Notes under the pieces: generated by a model
Told to the model about the DNA's origin: nothing
The model's database searches: none
What the model saw: only the letters and a program-made list of their open reading frames with translations
Shown here: positions 27,081-36,358 of the stretch, one piece after another
Numbering within the stretch: the stretch's first letter is position 1
How the letters are laid out: every line of letters begins with the position of its first letter
Translations under genes and position numbers: made by a program
Source: Verrucomicrobiales bacterium
Lineage (GTDB): Bacteria; Verrucomicrobiota; Verrucomicrobiia; Limisphaerales; CAIMTB01
Reading direction: 5' to 3'
Length of the DNA: 64,000 bases
Assembly (NCBI GenBank): GCA_016795425.1
Contig: JAEUHG010000179.1
Location: 1 to 64,000 of the forward strand

Positions 27081-28450
27081 GAGCGTTGTTGTTTCTACTG
27101 CCGTGCCTGATGCTGTACCGGTATCTTTCCGATTCCGGAATGGCGGGCATGCTGATGCGCCTGGTGTTCCTGGGGGCCTTTGGCGCCGTCGGCTGGTTGA
27201 TGGTCACCAGTGCCTCCAAACCGCGCCTGGCGCCGGAGACGCGGTGGTTCCTGGTCATGTTCGCCATTTTCGGGCTCCAATACTCACTGATGATCAGCGA
27301 GTACATGACGATCATGGGCGGCATCTCGCGGTCGTTCATGCTCCTGTTGGTGGCCGTCCCTCTCGGCTCGGTGATTTTAGGCGCCCTGTTACGGGACCGG
27401 TTGCCCTGGCCGTTGCCCGTTTGCCAGACCGGACTGGCCATGCTCGGTTTGGCGTTTCTTGGCTTCGTGGCCGAGAGGCTCGGGTTCGCCAACGTGCACG
27501 GGACCAACATCGAAGCCTCGGGAACGGAGATCATCTCGCGAGAGCGCATGGGTCTGACGTTCATCGGCGGCGTGGTGCCCAGCGCCACCTTCCTCGCCAT
27601 CGCCATGTCCTCGTTGGTGGCGTCCTTGTTCCAGGGCCGGACTTTCATCCGGGTGGCGACCGGCACGTCCTTGCTCATTTGCACCACGTTGGTGTTGCTC
27701 ACGGGAACGCGTGGCGCGTTGAGCATTGTGTTCGCGGTGTCGGTGCTCATCGGCCTTGGGGTTGTGCAACGCCTGCGGCGGCGTCCGCTGCGGTCCGCCA
27801 TCCTGGCCCTGCTCGCCGTGATTCTGATCCCGGCGCTGTACCCGAAAGTCTTTCCGTTTCTCGACAACCTCGAACTCAATCTGGCACTCGAACCGCTGCG
27901 CCGCGATTCGCAGTCCACGGTGTTCGACCTCACCGGTCGGGTCGATGCGTGGGAACGCAGCCTCGATTACTTTGCCGAGTCGCGGAACCTGTTGTTGGGA
28001 TACGGACCGGAAGCGGAGATTGTGGCGGGACTGTCTGCGGAATTGGGGTCGCTGCCGCACCCGGCATTTGCGGGACGCGACGACCTTCACGCCCATAATC
28101 TGCTGTACAACCTGTTGTTCTCCGGAGGCGCCTGCATGGTGATTCCCTATCTCGTGATGATGGCATTGGCGATCAAGCGCGCCCTGATCCATTCGGAGGA
28201 TCCGCGAGTGGCCTCGCTCCTTGGTATGCTCCTGGCGTGGATCGGCATCGGCATTCACGAGTCCCTGCTCTGGACGCATATCTATTTCTTCTACTTCGTG
28301 CTGTGCGGCATTCTTGCGGAGCTCTACCTCGCCACGCCCGAATCGGGACCCCAGACCGCCACCGCCAAATCCGGAGTGCGAACCCCGCGTTCGGCCACGG
28401 CCAAGTCTTCCGTACCTGCCTTGCTCCCCGGGCAGCGCCCGGCGATTTGA
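27077..28450 (+). CDS. O-antigen ligase/polymerase-like membrane protein (Wzy/WaaL)
   Basis: 457 residues with 10-12 predicted membrane segments and a large polar periplasmic loop around 290-360. LTGTRGALSIVFAVS and the loop GRVDAWERSLDYFAES.. LLLGYGPEAE, followed by HAHNLLYNLLFSGG, are the Wzy_C signature. It polymerises or ligates the repeat unit in the periplasm. The C-terminal tail (about 40 residues) is Thr/Ala/Ser/Pro-rich, with an imperfect repeat ATAKSGV and ATAKSSV. The ATG overlaps the GT9 stop. Confidence 0.82.
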   Translation: MRALLFLLPCLMLYRYLSDSGMAGMLMRLVFLGAFGAVGWLMVTSASKPRLAPETRWFLVMFAIFGLQYSLMISEYMTIMGGISRSFMLLLVAVPLGSVILGALLRDRLPWPLPVCQTGLAMLGLAFLGFVAERLGFANVHGTNIEASGTEIISRERMGLTFIGGVVPSATFLAIAMSSLVASLFQGRTFIRVATGTSLLICTTLVLLTGTRGALSIVFAVSVLIGLGVVQRLRRRPLRSAILALLAVILIPALYPKVFPFLDNLELNLALEPLRRDSQSTVFDLTGRVDAWERSLDYFAESRNLLLGYGPEAEIVAGLSAELGSLPHPAFAGRDDLHAHNLLYNLLFSGGACMVIPYLVMMALAIKRALIHSEDPRVASLLGMLLAWIGIGIHESLLWTHIYFFYFVLCGILAELYLATPESGPQTATAKSGVRTPRSATAKSSVPALLPGQRPAI

Positions 28451-28471
28451 GCGCTCTCCTCAACCCACGAC

Positions 28472-29302
28472 ATGAATGACGGTTGGCTGCGTGCCTTGGG
28501 GCTGGCGGGGCTCCGGACCCGCCTGCGGGGACATGCCCGCGAGGCGTGGTCGGGCCTGGAATCGACGGCTTCCCGCCTCGGCGCAGGGGCAGTCCTTCCG
28601 TCCGGGAACTCCCGACGCATCGCTCAGCTTCGGGGGCGCCACGCTGGCCGCCGGTGTTTCGTTCTGGGAAACGGTCCCAGCCTGCAAATCAGCGATCTCG
28701 ACCGGCTGCGCAACGAGGTGTGTTTCGGGCACAACAAGATCTACCTGGCGTTCGATCAGACGGCGTGGCGTCCGACCTACTACAACGTTGAGGACTACCG
28801 GGTGATCGACCAGAACCGGGACACGATCAACCGGTTGCGGGGTTTCCAGAAAATCCTGTTCCGTTACAAGCCCGGGACCTGGGAGAAGGACGATTCGACG
28901 ATCGAATACGATTTGTATCTGCCGGACGCGCCGGAGCGCCCCGACTTCTCGGACAATCCATTTTGGGGGATCTATTGCGGCTGGTCCGTCTGCTATTCGA
29001 GCATGCAGTGGGCCTATTTCATGGGGTGCACCGAAATCTACCTTCTGGGCATGGATTTCCATTTCGTGGTGCCGAACGTCAACGAGAAGGATGAGATCAT
29101 CAGCGAGGGCGAGCGGAATCATTTCTCGGCCAACTACCGTTCCAAAGGCGAGATCTGGGTCACGCCGCGCCTGGACCGTCAGGAAAAGTGCTTCGCCTTC
29201 GGAAGGGATTGGTTGGCGCAACGTGGCGTACGCGTGTTCAACGCCACGCGCGGTGGGAAGCTGGAGGTCTTTCCGCGCGTGAATTTCGATTCCCTCCTCT
29301 GA
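28472..29302 (+). CDS. DUF115/GT42-like glycosyltransferase (MptE/Cst-like fold)
   Basis: 276 residues. FVLGNGPSLQISDLDRLRN near 64-82 is the nucleotide-binding signature shared by DUF115 proteins (MptE-like, Maf flagellin glycosyltransferases) and by GT42 sialyltransferases of the Cst type. TEIYLLGMDFHF near 190-201 matches the Cst/DUF115 pattern EIYLxGxDF. Known members use CMP-linked nonulosonic acids or related substrates. With a NeuA-like synthetase 7 kb upstream this is the best candidate in the locus to transfer a CMP-activated acidic sugar. Donor and acceptor are inferred. Confidence 0.7.
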   Translation: MNDGWLRALGLAGLRTRLRGHAREAWSGLESTASRLGAGAVLPSGNSRRIAQLRGRHAGRRCFVLGNGPSLQISDLDRLRNEVCFGHNKIYLAFDQTAWRPTYYNVEDYRVIDQNRDTINRLRGFQKILFRYKPGTWEKDDSTIEYDLYLPDAPERPDFSDNPFWGIYCGWSVCYSSMQWAYFMGCTEIYLLGMDFHFVVPNVNEKDEIISEGERNHFSANYRSKGEIWVTPRLDRQEKCFAFGRDWLAQRGVRVFNATRGGKLEVFPRVNFDSLL

Positions 29303-29319
29303 GCGGGAGGCTTTCGTCG

Positions 29320-30294
29320 ATGCGTTTCGGGATCATCGGGTGTGGAGCCATTGCCCGCCAATGTCACGGGCCGGCGCTTAGGAATGTGCCTGGTTCCACG
29401 ATTGTGGGCGCCTTCGATCGGGACGCCGCTGCAGCCACGGCATTCGCCGGCGAGCATGGATGTGAGGCGCTTCCGCTCGAGACGCTCCTGGAACACTGCG
29501 ACATCGCGGTCATTGCCACACCGCCGGACACCCATGCGCCCTTGGTCGAATCAGCCCTGAATGCCGGGCGGTCGGTGTTTGTCGAAAAGCCGTTCGTCAT
29601 TCATCACTCGGACGCTGTCCGATTGACCGCCATGGCCCGGACCAGGGGACTGGGATTGTATGTCGGGCACCTTCGCCGATTTCGGTCCGGTGTAACCCTT
29701 GTGCGGCGTCTGGTGGATCTGGGAGTGATCGGCTCTCTGGTGCGTGCGGAGGCCTTTGAAGGTTCGCGCTTCGGCTGGGGAACAGCCAGCGGGTACGTCC
29801 GCCAGGATCCGCATGGCGGCGTGTTGTACGATACCGGATCGCATACTCTCGATCTCGTGCTGCATGCGAGCGGATGGGAAACGACCGAGTCCGAGTCCGA
29901 GTCCGAAGTTGAGGTCAAAGTGGCGTCAGTGATTCGCGACAAGACCGAGCCGTCGCACGAGGTCGAGGCCAGGTTCGAGCTTTCAGCGAATCGGGGCACC
30001 CTGGGGGTGCAACTGAAGCTGAGCCGGTATCGGCCGCTGGCGAATCTGGTCCGCTTGATTGGAGAGAAAGGTCGCCTGGAGTTCGAGGTGGGCTTTCAAG
30101 AGTCGGTGATGCTCACCACTCCCGCGGGATCGGTGCGGCTGCTGCCGGATGCGGGGCCGACGCCTTTCGAGCATTGTTTTGCAGCGCAGTACCGCAGCCT
30201 TCTGGAGGAGGGCCCCGCGAGCCGGTTGAATGCCGATCGATTCGTCACCTTGACACGAGTGCTTGAAGCTCTGCACGGCCATGGCGGTCGCTAA
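29320..30294 (+). CDS. Gfo/Idh/MocA-family oxidoreductase (second of two)
   Basis: 324 residues from ATG 29320. GIIGCGAIARQCHGPALR is the NAD site, VFVEKPF the EKP motif and YDTGSHTLDLVLH the catalytic-domain motif. It is a sugar or nucleotide-sugar dehydrogenase of unknown substrate. A short acidic run SESESESEVEV (about 195-205), encoded by a GAGTCC repeat, sits in a loop. The stop lies inside the start region of the next epimerase gene (14-base overlap with its ATG). Confidence 0.85.
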   Translation: MRFGIIGCGAIARQCHGPALRNVPGSTIVGAFDRDAAAATAFAGEHGCEALPLETLLEHCDIAVIATPPDTHAPLVESALNAGRSVFVEKPFVIHHSDAVRLTAMARTRGLGLYVGHLRRFRSGVTLVRRLVDLGVIGSLVRAEAFEGSRFGWGTASGYVRQDPHGGVLYDTGSHTLDLVLHASGWETTESESESEVEVKVASVIRDKTEPSHEVEARFELSANRGTLGVQLKLSRYRPLANLVRLIGEKGRLEFEVGFQESVMLTTPAGSVRLLPDAGPTPFEHCFAAQYRSLLEEGPASRLNADRFVTLTRVLEALHGHGGR

Positions 30295-31396
30295 CCAGGA
30301 AGTGGCGGTGCTGGGGGCCGCGAGTTGGGTGGGCCAGGAGGTCTGCCGCCGACTGGTGTCGGCGGGGTGGAATGTCACCGCGGTGACTCGGCCCAAATCA
30401 GCGCTCATCGTGGAGCGTCTGCCCGTTCGGGTTCGCAAGGTCGGGGATCCCGCCGTCACTTCCCGGTATCCCGTGGTGGTGAACCTGGCATTTCCACTCG
30501 ACTACGGAGCAGCGGATCCGCGGGGAGTAAACCAGGCGCTCAAGGACGAGATCCTGCGTTTGGCGGAACCCGGTGCGCGCATTTTGCATTTCAGCACGCT
30601 CGCGGTTTTTGGGTTGGCCGTGGATCGTCCCATCCAGGTGGGACCGGTGCCTCGCTGGCGGGATCACGAGTACGCGGAGTTGAAACGCGAGATGGAGCAC
30701 CTGCTGGCAAAAGAGTTTGCGAACCAGGAACTGCATCTTCTGCGGTTGGGCAACGTCTGGGGGCCCGGATCGGTGAATTGGGTGGTTGGCCCGGTGAGCC
30801 GCCTGCGCACCGGCCAACCAACGGCGGTCCGCGGCTCCGACGGTTACTCCAACGTCACGGATATCGCCAACGTCGCCGACTACGCGGCGCATGTTCTTTC
30901 CGTTCCCCGCGGTCGCGGGCTCCATGTCCATCACCTGGCTGAATTCGCCGAGCGCCGCTGGTCGGAATTCATCGGCTTTCTCGCACGGGAATTGGGGCTC
31001 GCCCCGGTGGCTGCGCCGCCGCCGCCCGCCCTTCCGTCCGGCCTTGGCGCTGAGATGTGGTCCGGAACGGTACTCGCGATCAACGCGGCACGCCGAGCCT
31101 GGTGGGACGGGCGTCAGTCGGGATCGGTTTATCGGCAGATGCGTCGATGGGTTCCCGACGCGATCCGCCATTTGCGGCCGGCCAAGGCGGCGGAGGATGC
31201 GGGGCGATTCCGTGTGCTGGACGATGCGCCGCCTTCGGACGCGAACCTATTGCGCCTTCTGGCCTGCCCGAATCTCTTCAAGACTGCGGCGCTTTCGGAT
31301 TGGCAACCTCCGGTGGATTTCGAGGCGTCGATCGCCCGGGTGTCGGCCTGGCTTCGGGAAGCGGGATACGTGAGCGAGTCGGGGATTTCGGTGTGA
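30281..31396 (+). CDS. NAD-dependent epimerase/dehydratase-like protein
   Basis: 371 residues. AVLGAASWVGQEVCRRLV is a variant Rossmann NAD site. HFSTLAVFGLAVD holds the Ser/Thr region. Around 125-140 (HEYAELKREME) a Tyr-x3-Lys analogue reads YAELK. LRLGNVWGPGS is typical of epimerases. The C-terminal ~150 residues are unusual for the family and may bind a glycan or partner. The start is the ATG at 30281, overlapping the end of the oxidoreductase gene. The stop overlaps the GTG of the GT2 gene. Confidence 0.72.
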   Translation: MAVANQEVAVLGAASWVGQEVCRRLVSAGWNVTAVTRPKSALIVERLPVRVRKVGDPAVTSRYPVVVNLAFPLDYGAADPRGVNQALKDEILRLAEPGARILHFSTLAVFGLAVDRPIQVGPVPRWRDHEYAELKREMEHLLAKEFANQELHLLRLGNVWGPGSVNWVVGPVSRLRTGQPTAVRGSDGYSNVTDIANVADYAAHVLSVPRGRGLHVHHLAEFAERRWSEFIGFLARELGLAPVAAPPPPALPSGLGAEMWSGTVLAINAARRAWWDGRQSGSVYRQMRRWVPDAIRHLRPAKAAEDAGRFRVLDDAPPSDANLLRLLACPNLFKTAALSDWQPPVDFEASIARVSAWLREAGYVSESGISV

Positions 31397-32376
31397 AGAT
31401 CAGCATTATCACCTGCTTCCACAACAGCGAGCGGCGTCTGCCGGCCTTCTTCAGGGCGTTGACGGCACTGGACGCCGGATCCGTGACGGTGGAGGCCGTG
31501 TTTGTCGACAATGCGAGCGGTGATGGGACGGCCGATCATCTGGCGCGTGAGGCCCTCCGGCTTCCCTGGCCTGCCCGGGTGATTCGCGAACCCAAGCCCG
31601 GGCTGATGCACGCCCGCTGTGCGGGTGTCGACGCGGCGACTGGGGAGTGGGTGTTGTTCCTCGACGACGACAACGAGCCGCGGGCGGATTATCTGACCGA
31701 ATTGCGACGCCTGACGGCGACGTTTCCCGAGGCCGTGTTCATCTCCGGCAATTGCGTGCCACCTCCCGAATACGGACTGCCGGACTCCATGGTGCAATCG
31801 GCGGGTTACGTGGCGCTCCGATCGCGGTCCGGGGAGTTCGAATTCGATCTCGTGGGGACCTCACACCCCAACGGCCCGTGGGGCGCGGGGCTGTTCTGCC
31901 GACGCGACGAACTGTCGGCCGCGTGTGCGTCGTGGCGAGCGGGGGATTGCCGGATCACGGGACGCACCGGGACGGGGCTGAGCGGGGGCGAGGATCACTG
32001 GATCATCCATTACCTGTGCCGCGAGCGATCGAGGTGCGCCTTCAGCGATCGATTGGTGCTCGTGCATCGACTGGATCGTCATCGCCTCGAACCCCGGCAT
32101 CTGGTGCGAGTGGCGTATCAATTGGGCGCCGATACCCCGGATCACGTGGACGCCTTTCGCGCCTTGCGACCCACGCTTCCGAAGGACTATCCGCAGGGGT
32201 GGCGGGTGCTCACGTTCTTCCTGGTGCAATTGCCGCGTGCCGTCTTGCGGTACTGGCGTCGCGGAACCCTCGGCGATCTCCTGTGGCTGTGCCAGTCGCT
32301 GGGAATGGGACAGTCGTTGGCTCTCCGGCGGTGGTTCGAGCAGGCTGGGCACCACGCAGGCCGCCAGCGTTCGTAG
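31393..32376 (+). CDS. GT2-family glycosyltransferase
   Basis: 327 residues from a GTG that overlaps the previous stop. GT-A fold: SIITCFHNSERRLPAFF, VEAVFVDNASGDGTADHL and VLFLDDDNEPRADYL with the DDD metal motif. TGTGLSGGEDHWI supplies the catalytic ED. It transfers a sugar to a lipid-linked acceptor at the inner face of the membrane. Donor is unknown. Confidence 0.88.
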   Translation: MKISIITCFHNSERRLPAFFRALTALDAGSVTVEAVFVDNASGDGTADHLAREALRLPWPARVIREPKPGLMHARCAGVDAATGEWVLFLDDDNEPRADYLTELRRLTATFPEAVFISGNCVPPPEYGLPDSMVQSAGYVALRSRSGEFEFDLVGTSHPNGPWGAGLFCRRDELSAACASWRAGDCRITGRTGTGLSGGEDHWIIHYLCRERSRCAFSDRLVLVHRLDRHRLEPRHLVRVAYQLGADTPDHVDAFRALRPTLPKDYPQGWRVLTFFLVQLPRAVLRYWRRGTLGDLLWLCQSLGMGQSLALRRWFEQAGHHAGRQRS

Positions 32377-32404
32377 TCAAACCCGGCACCTTCGGAAATT
32401 GACC

Positions 32405-33292
32405 ATGGCAGAGAATCCCTCGGCGGCAGAATTGGCGAGCCTCGTCGATGGCATCATCGAGGACTACCGGGCGCGGCCGGTCGATCTGCTCCATCTCAAC
32501 GATGGTCCAGGAGAACATCGCTATCTTTCGGTGCTGAAATCCACCTACTTGCGCACCCTCGCTGATGTGTGTGCGCACGTACCGCGGCGTCGTGCGGACG
32601 GGGGGCCGGCGCGGATTCTGGAAGTGGGGGCGTTTCTTGGGGTGGTTTCGACGGCGCTGGCGCGGCTGGGCTATTCGGTCACCACCGAGGACATTCCGGA
32701 GTTTGCCGGCAATCCGCGCCTGCGGGCACGGTTTCAGGAGGCGGGCATCCGTTCCGAAGCGGTGAACCTGCGCGATTACCGGCAGCCCTTCGAGGATGCG
32801 ACCTTCGACGCGGTGGTCATGTGTGAGGTGATCGAGCACCTCAATTTCAATCCGCTTCCCGTGCTCAAGGAGTTGAACCGGATCCTGCGGCCGGATGGCG
32901 TGCTCTATCTGGCGCAACCGAACCTCGCCTGGTGGAGCAACCGGCTGCGCCTTCTCCGCGGGCGATCCTACCGCAATCCCATCGACGACTACGCCAAGCA
33001 ATTGGATCGGACGGCAAACATGATCGTGGCCCTGCATTGGCGCGAGCACACGGCGGCCGAGACGCGCGAGATGCTGGGGATCACCGGCTTCGAGGTGGTG
33101 CACTCCTATTTCTTCGACCACGTCATCGACGCGGTCCATCCGCTGAAACGGTTGGCGCTTCATTGCTTGTACGCCTTCGCGCCATCGATGCGCCCCAACC
33201 AGGTCGCCGTCGCCGTTCGCCGCCAGCCGTGCCGCCAGGAGTTCTGGATCTCGCCGTCGGTCGATTTCCGCCTGAACAAGTCCGACGCCTGA
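32405..33292 (+). CDS. SAM-dependent methyltransferase
   Basis: 295 residues. Motif I is ILEVGAFLGVVSTALA, followed by DATFDAVVMCEVIEHLNF and RPDGVLYLAQPN, a Methyltransf_23/25-like class I enzyme. It could methylate a sugar of the polymer. It stands between a GT2 and a GT4 gene, 28 and 30 bp away, which supports a role in the same pathway. Confidence 0.82.
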   Translation: MAENPSAAELASLVDGIIEDYRARPVDLLHLNDGPGEHRYLSVLKSTYLRTLADVCAHVPRRRADGGPARILEVGAFLGVVSTALARLGYSVTTEDIPEFAGNPRLRARFQEAGIRSEAVNLRDYRQPFEDATFDAVVMCEVIEHLNFNPLPVLKELNRILRPDGVLYLAQPNLAWWSNRLRLLRGRSYRNPIDDYAKQLDRTANMIVALHWREHTAAETREMLGITGFEVVHSYFFDHVIDAVHPLKRLALHCLYAFAPSMRPNQVAVAVRRQPCRQEFWISPSVDFRLNKSDA

Positions 33293-33322
33293 CGCAGCGG
33301 CCAGCCGGGCACCAGGATCGCG

Positions 33323-34399
33323 ATGCGCGTCCTCCATGATTTCCAGATCTTCGCCGCTCAGCGCCATGGCGGGATCAGCCGTTATCACCTCGAGTTGTTG
33401 AGAGAATTGCGATCGATCCCGGGTGTCCAACCCGAGATCGTCCTCGCCTGGCACGAATCCGTGGCGGCACAAGTCCTCGACGGCACGGGCATTCCGCGCG
33501 GGTTCTCCTGGCGCACCCCCCGGTTCAAGGGACGCTTCTGGCTCTCCCGCAAAGTTGCCGAGTATCATCTGAGTTCCGGCCGCTACCACCTCTACCATCC
33601 GACCTATTACCGGGTCTTTCAGCATCCGCCGGGTACGCGCGTCGCCCTGACCGTCCATGATCTGGTGCACGAGCTGTTCCCTGACCTGATGACGGCAGGA
33701 GATCCGACCGTGGCATTGCGTCGAGAGGCATTGCAGCGGGCGGACGTCCTTCTGTGCGTGTCGGAGTGTACGCGGCGGGATTTGTTGGCGACCTATCCGC
33801 TGGGCGACAAACCGGTGGTGGTGACTCCCTTGGCCTCCGGGCTGCGGGGCCAACCCACCGGACGCCGGTTTTCGCAACGCCCCGCCCTTCTCTTCGTTGG
33901 ACCCAGGGGGGGGTACAAGAACTTCGCCCTACTTCGCAAAGCCTGGTTGGCTGACGAATCGTTGCGGCGCGACTGCGCCTTGGTGTGCCTGGGGGGCGAG
34001 GAGGATGCCGACGATGTTCGCCGGCTTCCCGGCGAAGTTCATCGGTATCGTGGTGACGATCAGTTGGCGCTGGATTTGTATGCGTCCTCCAGTGTGATGG
34101 TCTATCCGTCAAGGTACGAGGGCTTCGGGTTGCCTATCCTGGAGGCGATGCAGTTCGGATGCCCGGTGGTGACGACTCGCGGCGGGTCGATTCCGGAGGT
34201 CGCCGGTGACGCAGCGGAGTACGTCGAACCGGACGATGTCGACGCCCTGGTCGCTGCGATTCACCGGATGTTGGGCGACAGCGCGCTGCGGGAACGACGC
34301 ATCGACGAAGGACGGCGTCGCGCCTCGCACTATACCTGGAAGTCGTGCGCCGAGCGCACCTGTGCGGCCTACCGGGGCGTCGTCGGGCAGGACGTCTGA
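33323..34399 (+). CDS. GT4-family glycosyltransferase
   Basis: 358 residues, GT-B fold. HGGISRYHLELLREL at the N terminus and YPSRYEGFGLPILEAMQFG with the E-x7-E pair, followed by VVTTRGGSIPEVAGDAAEYV, are textbook GT4 motifs. Probably adds mannose, glucose or a 6-deoxy sugar to the growing unit; the donor cannot be read from sequence. Nine bases separate it from the acetyltransferase gene. Confidence 0.9.
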   Translation: MRVLHDFQIFAAQRHGGISRYHLELLRELRSIPGVQPEIVLAWHESVAAQVLDGTGIPRGFSWRTPRFKGRFWLSRKVAEYHLSSGRYHLYHPTYYRVFQHPPGTRVALTVHDLVHELFPDLMTAGDPTVALRREALQRADVLLCVSECTRRDLLATYPLGDKPVVVTPLASGLRGQPTGRRFSQRPALLFVGPRGGYKNFALLRKAWLADESLRRDCALVCLGGEEDADDVRRLPGEVHRYRGDDQLALDLYASSSVMVYPSRYEGFGLPILEAMQFGCPVVTTRGGSIPEVAGDAAEYVEPDDVDALVAAIHRMLGDSALRERRIDEGRRRASHYTWKSCAERTCAAYRGVVGQDV

Positions 34400-34408
34400 G
34401 GAAACGCC

Positions 34409-34972
34409 ATGCGCCAGTTGCTCAAGCGACTCGTTCCGGAGAGCCTCCGAAGTTACGCGCATGCGGCCGAGTTCCTGGCTCTGCAGTACGCGGGACATCT
34501 GCCAAGTCAGAATGTCCGGTACTGGATCTACCGGCGAATGGGCCTTCAACTCGGAGCGCGCAGCGTGATCTATGGCGGCTGCGAGATCCGCGCGCCACGC
34601 GGCATCCGGATTGGGACCGGTTCCAGCATCGGACACCGGTGCATCCTGGACGGTCGATCCGGGTTGACCATTGGAGACAACGTCAATCTTTCGACCGAGG
34701 CGTGGATCTGGACCCTGCAGCATGACAAGGATTCCCCTACGTTCGCGTGCGAAGGCGGGCCGGTGGTGATCGAGGATTACGCGTGGCTGGGAGGTCGGAC
34801 GATCGTTCTGCCCGGGGTGCGAGTGGGGCGTGGAGCCGTCGTGGCCTCCGGCGCCGTGGTGACCAAGGACGTCCCCGCGTTCACCGTGGTTGGTGGCATC
34901 CCCGCCCGGAAGATCGGCGAGCGGCCGTCCCATCTCGATTATTCCTGCGGTCCTGGGCTGCCTCTGTTGTGA
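34409..34972 (+). CDS. Left-handed beta-helix (hexapeptide) acyltransferase
   Basis: 187 residues. Hexapeptide repeats run through about 50-165 (for example IRIGTGSSIGHRCIL, LTIGDNVNL, VRVGRGAVVASGAVV). The active-site His is probably in TLQHDKDSP, and the end PAFTVVGGIPARKIG is the usual CoA-binding turn. It probably O-acetylates a sugar of the polymer. Its stop overlaps the following GTG. Confidence 0.88.
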   Translation: MRQLLKRLVPESLRSYAHAAEFLALQYAGHLPSQNVRYWIYRRMGLQLGARSVIYGGCEIRAPRGIRIGTGSSIGHRCILDGRSGLTIGDNVNLSTEAWIWTLQHDKDSPTFACEGGPVVIEDYAWLGGRTIVLPGVRVGRGAVVASGAVVTKDVPAFTVVGGIPARKIGERPSHLDYSCGPGLPLL

Positions 34973-36237
34973 GCGTGGCGCGAAGCATGAATGCGGGGCA
35001 CCGCGTGGATGGCGGGGGAAGGCGGTTGATCTACGCGGATTCCTTCGGTGACGGTCATCATGTTGCTCTGCATGCGCGAGCCGTTCTGAAATCGGCGGTG
35101 GCGCGAGGAAGACGTTGCCTGTGGTTGACCTCCGCAGGCGCATTGGAACATCCGGCCTCACGCCAGTTGCTGGGAGATTTGGGTGGGGACCTGGAGATCC
35201 AGGTGGGTCCGTTTCCAGCGCACCCGGCCAATGTGTCGCGGGCGGGCGCCTGGCCGTGGTATGAGGTGCGCCATTTCGCGGCCCTTCGCGGAGGATTGCG
35301 ATCGCTCCCCGCGGAATGGGATGCGGCTCCGGTGTACCTCGCCTGGCTGGATCATTGTCCACGAGTTCTGGGTGCGCTGGGTATGCCATCGCCTCGATTC
35401 CCGTACTGCGGCTTGCACATGCACGTGTCGTTGCATGAGCGGGCCAACGCCGCGCCCACGGTGAAGTCCGTGGTGCGGGCTCGGGGATGGAGCGATCGTC
35501 TGGTGCGCCGCATGTATGCCTCGGGCGGGCTGCAACGGATCGCGGTGTTGATCCGGCCGTTTGCCGAATTTGTCCGTCGAACCACCATGCCCGGCTGGGA
35601 GCGGGTGGTATATGTTCCGGATCTCGCCCAGGTTTCGGTGCGCATGGATCGCACCCAGGCTCGGGCGCGGCTCGGCGTCAGCGATCGCGATTGCGTCATC
35701 CTCTCCTACGGTGCGCTGAGCCTGCGTAAGGGGGTCGGGGAACTGCTTCGAAGTCTGGAAGGCGTGAGTGAACCCGGATCATGGGTCGTCCATCTGGCGG
35801 GATCCCAGGATGCGGAGACCCGTGCTCTGATCGCGGACCGATCCGACGATCACCGCCGCCGCGGCTTGCGCATCATCGAGTGGAATCGATTCCTGAATGA
35901 CGAGGAGGAGTCGGTCGCCTTCGCCGCCGCGGATCTGGTGTGGATGGGGTACCGTGGCTTTTTGGCCAGCAGCGGTGTTCTGTTGCAGGCGGCGAGTGCT
36001 CGATTGCCGGTCGTGGCGACGCATGAAGGTGTGATTGGCGAGACGACCCGGGAGTGGGGTTTGGGTCCGGTCGTCGATACCAGTGACATCGCGGCCGTGC
36101 GCGCGGCGCTGGAGTCCTTGCGCGCGGCGCCCTCGCTGCGGAAGGAATACGGCGCACGCGGGGAACCATTGGCAGAAGAGCATTCACCCGGGCGTTTCGC
36201 GGAGCGCATTCTCAAGATGGTGAGCGATATCGAATGA
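34969..36237 (+). CDS. GT4-like glycosyltransferase, divergent
   Basis: 422 residues from a GTG overlapping the acyltransferase stop; ATG 34987 is an alternative. The C-terminal half is GT-B-like: VILSYGALSLRKGVGELL, WVVHLAGSQDAETR and a weaker E-x7-E region (VVATHEGVIGETTREWGLG). The N-terminal half (DSFGDGHHVALHARAVL) is not close to common GT4 types. Donor and acceptor unknown. Confidence 0.68.
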   Translation: MSVARSMNAGHRVDGGGRRLIYADSFGDGHHVALHARAVLKSAVARGRRCLWLTSAGALEHPASRQLLGDLGGDLEIQVGPFPAHPANVSRAGAWPWYEVRHFAALRGGLRSLPAEWDAAPVYLAWLDHCPRVLGALGMPSPRFPYCGLHMHVSLHERANAAPTVKSVVRARGWSDRLVRRMYASGGLQRIAVLIRPFAEFVRRTTMPGWERVVYVPDLAQVSVRMDRTQARARLGVSDRDCVILSYGALSLRKGVGELLRSLEGVSEPGSWVVHLAGSQDAETRALIADRSDDHRRRGLRIIEWNRFLNDEEESVAFAAADLVWMGYRGFLASSGVLLQAASARLPVVATHEGVIGETTREWGLGPVVDTSDIAAVRAALESLRAAPSLRKEYGARGEPLAEEHSPGRFAERILKMVSDIE

Positions 36238-36358
36238 TTCCAATCGGGCCATCCGATTGCCGGGGACACGATGATTTCCCGTGCTCTCTTGGGTCGTCAT
36301 CGGCACGGCCGGCGTCCACGGATTGACGGATTCGGCGAAACATGGCCTTGATACGCCG

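Noticed and set aside
32210..33877. 555-residue minus-strand open frame
   Set aside because: Lies antisense to a methyltransferase and a GT4 gene with clear motifs.
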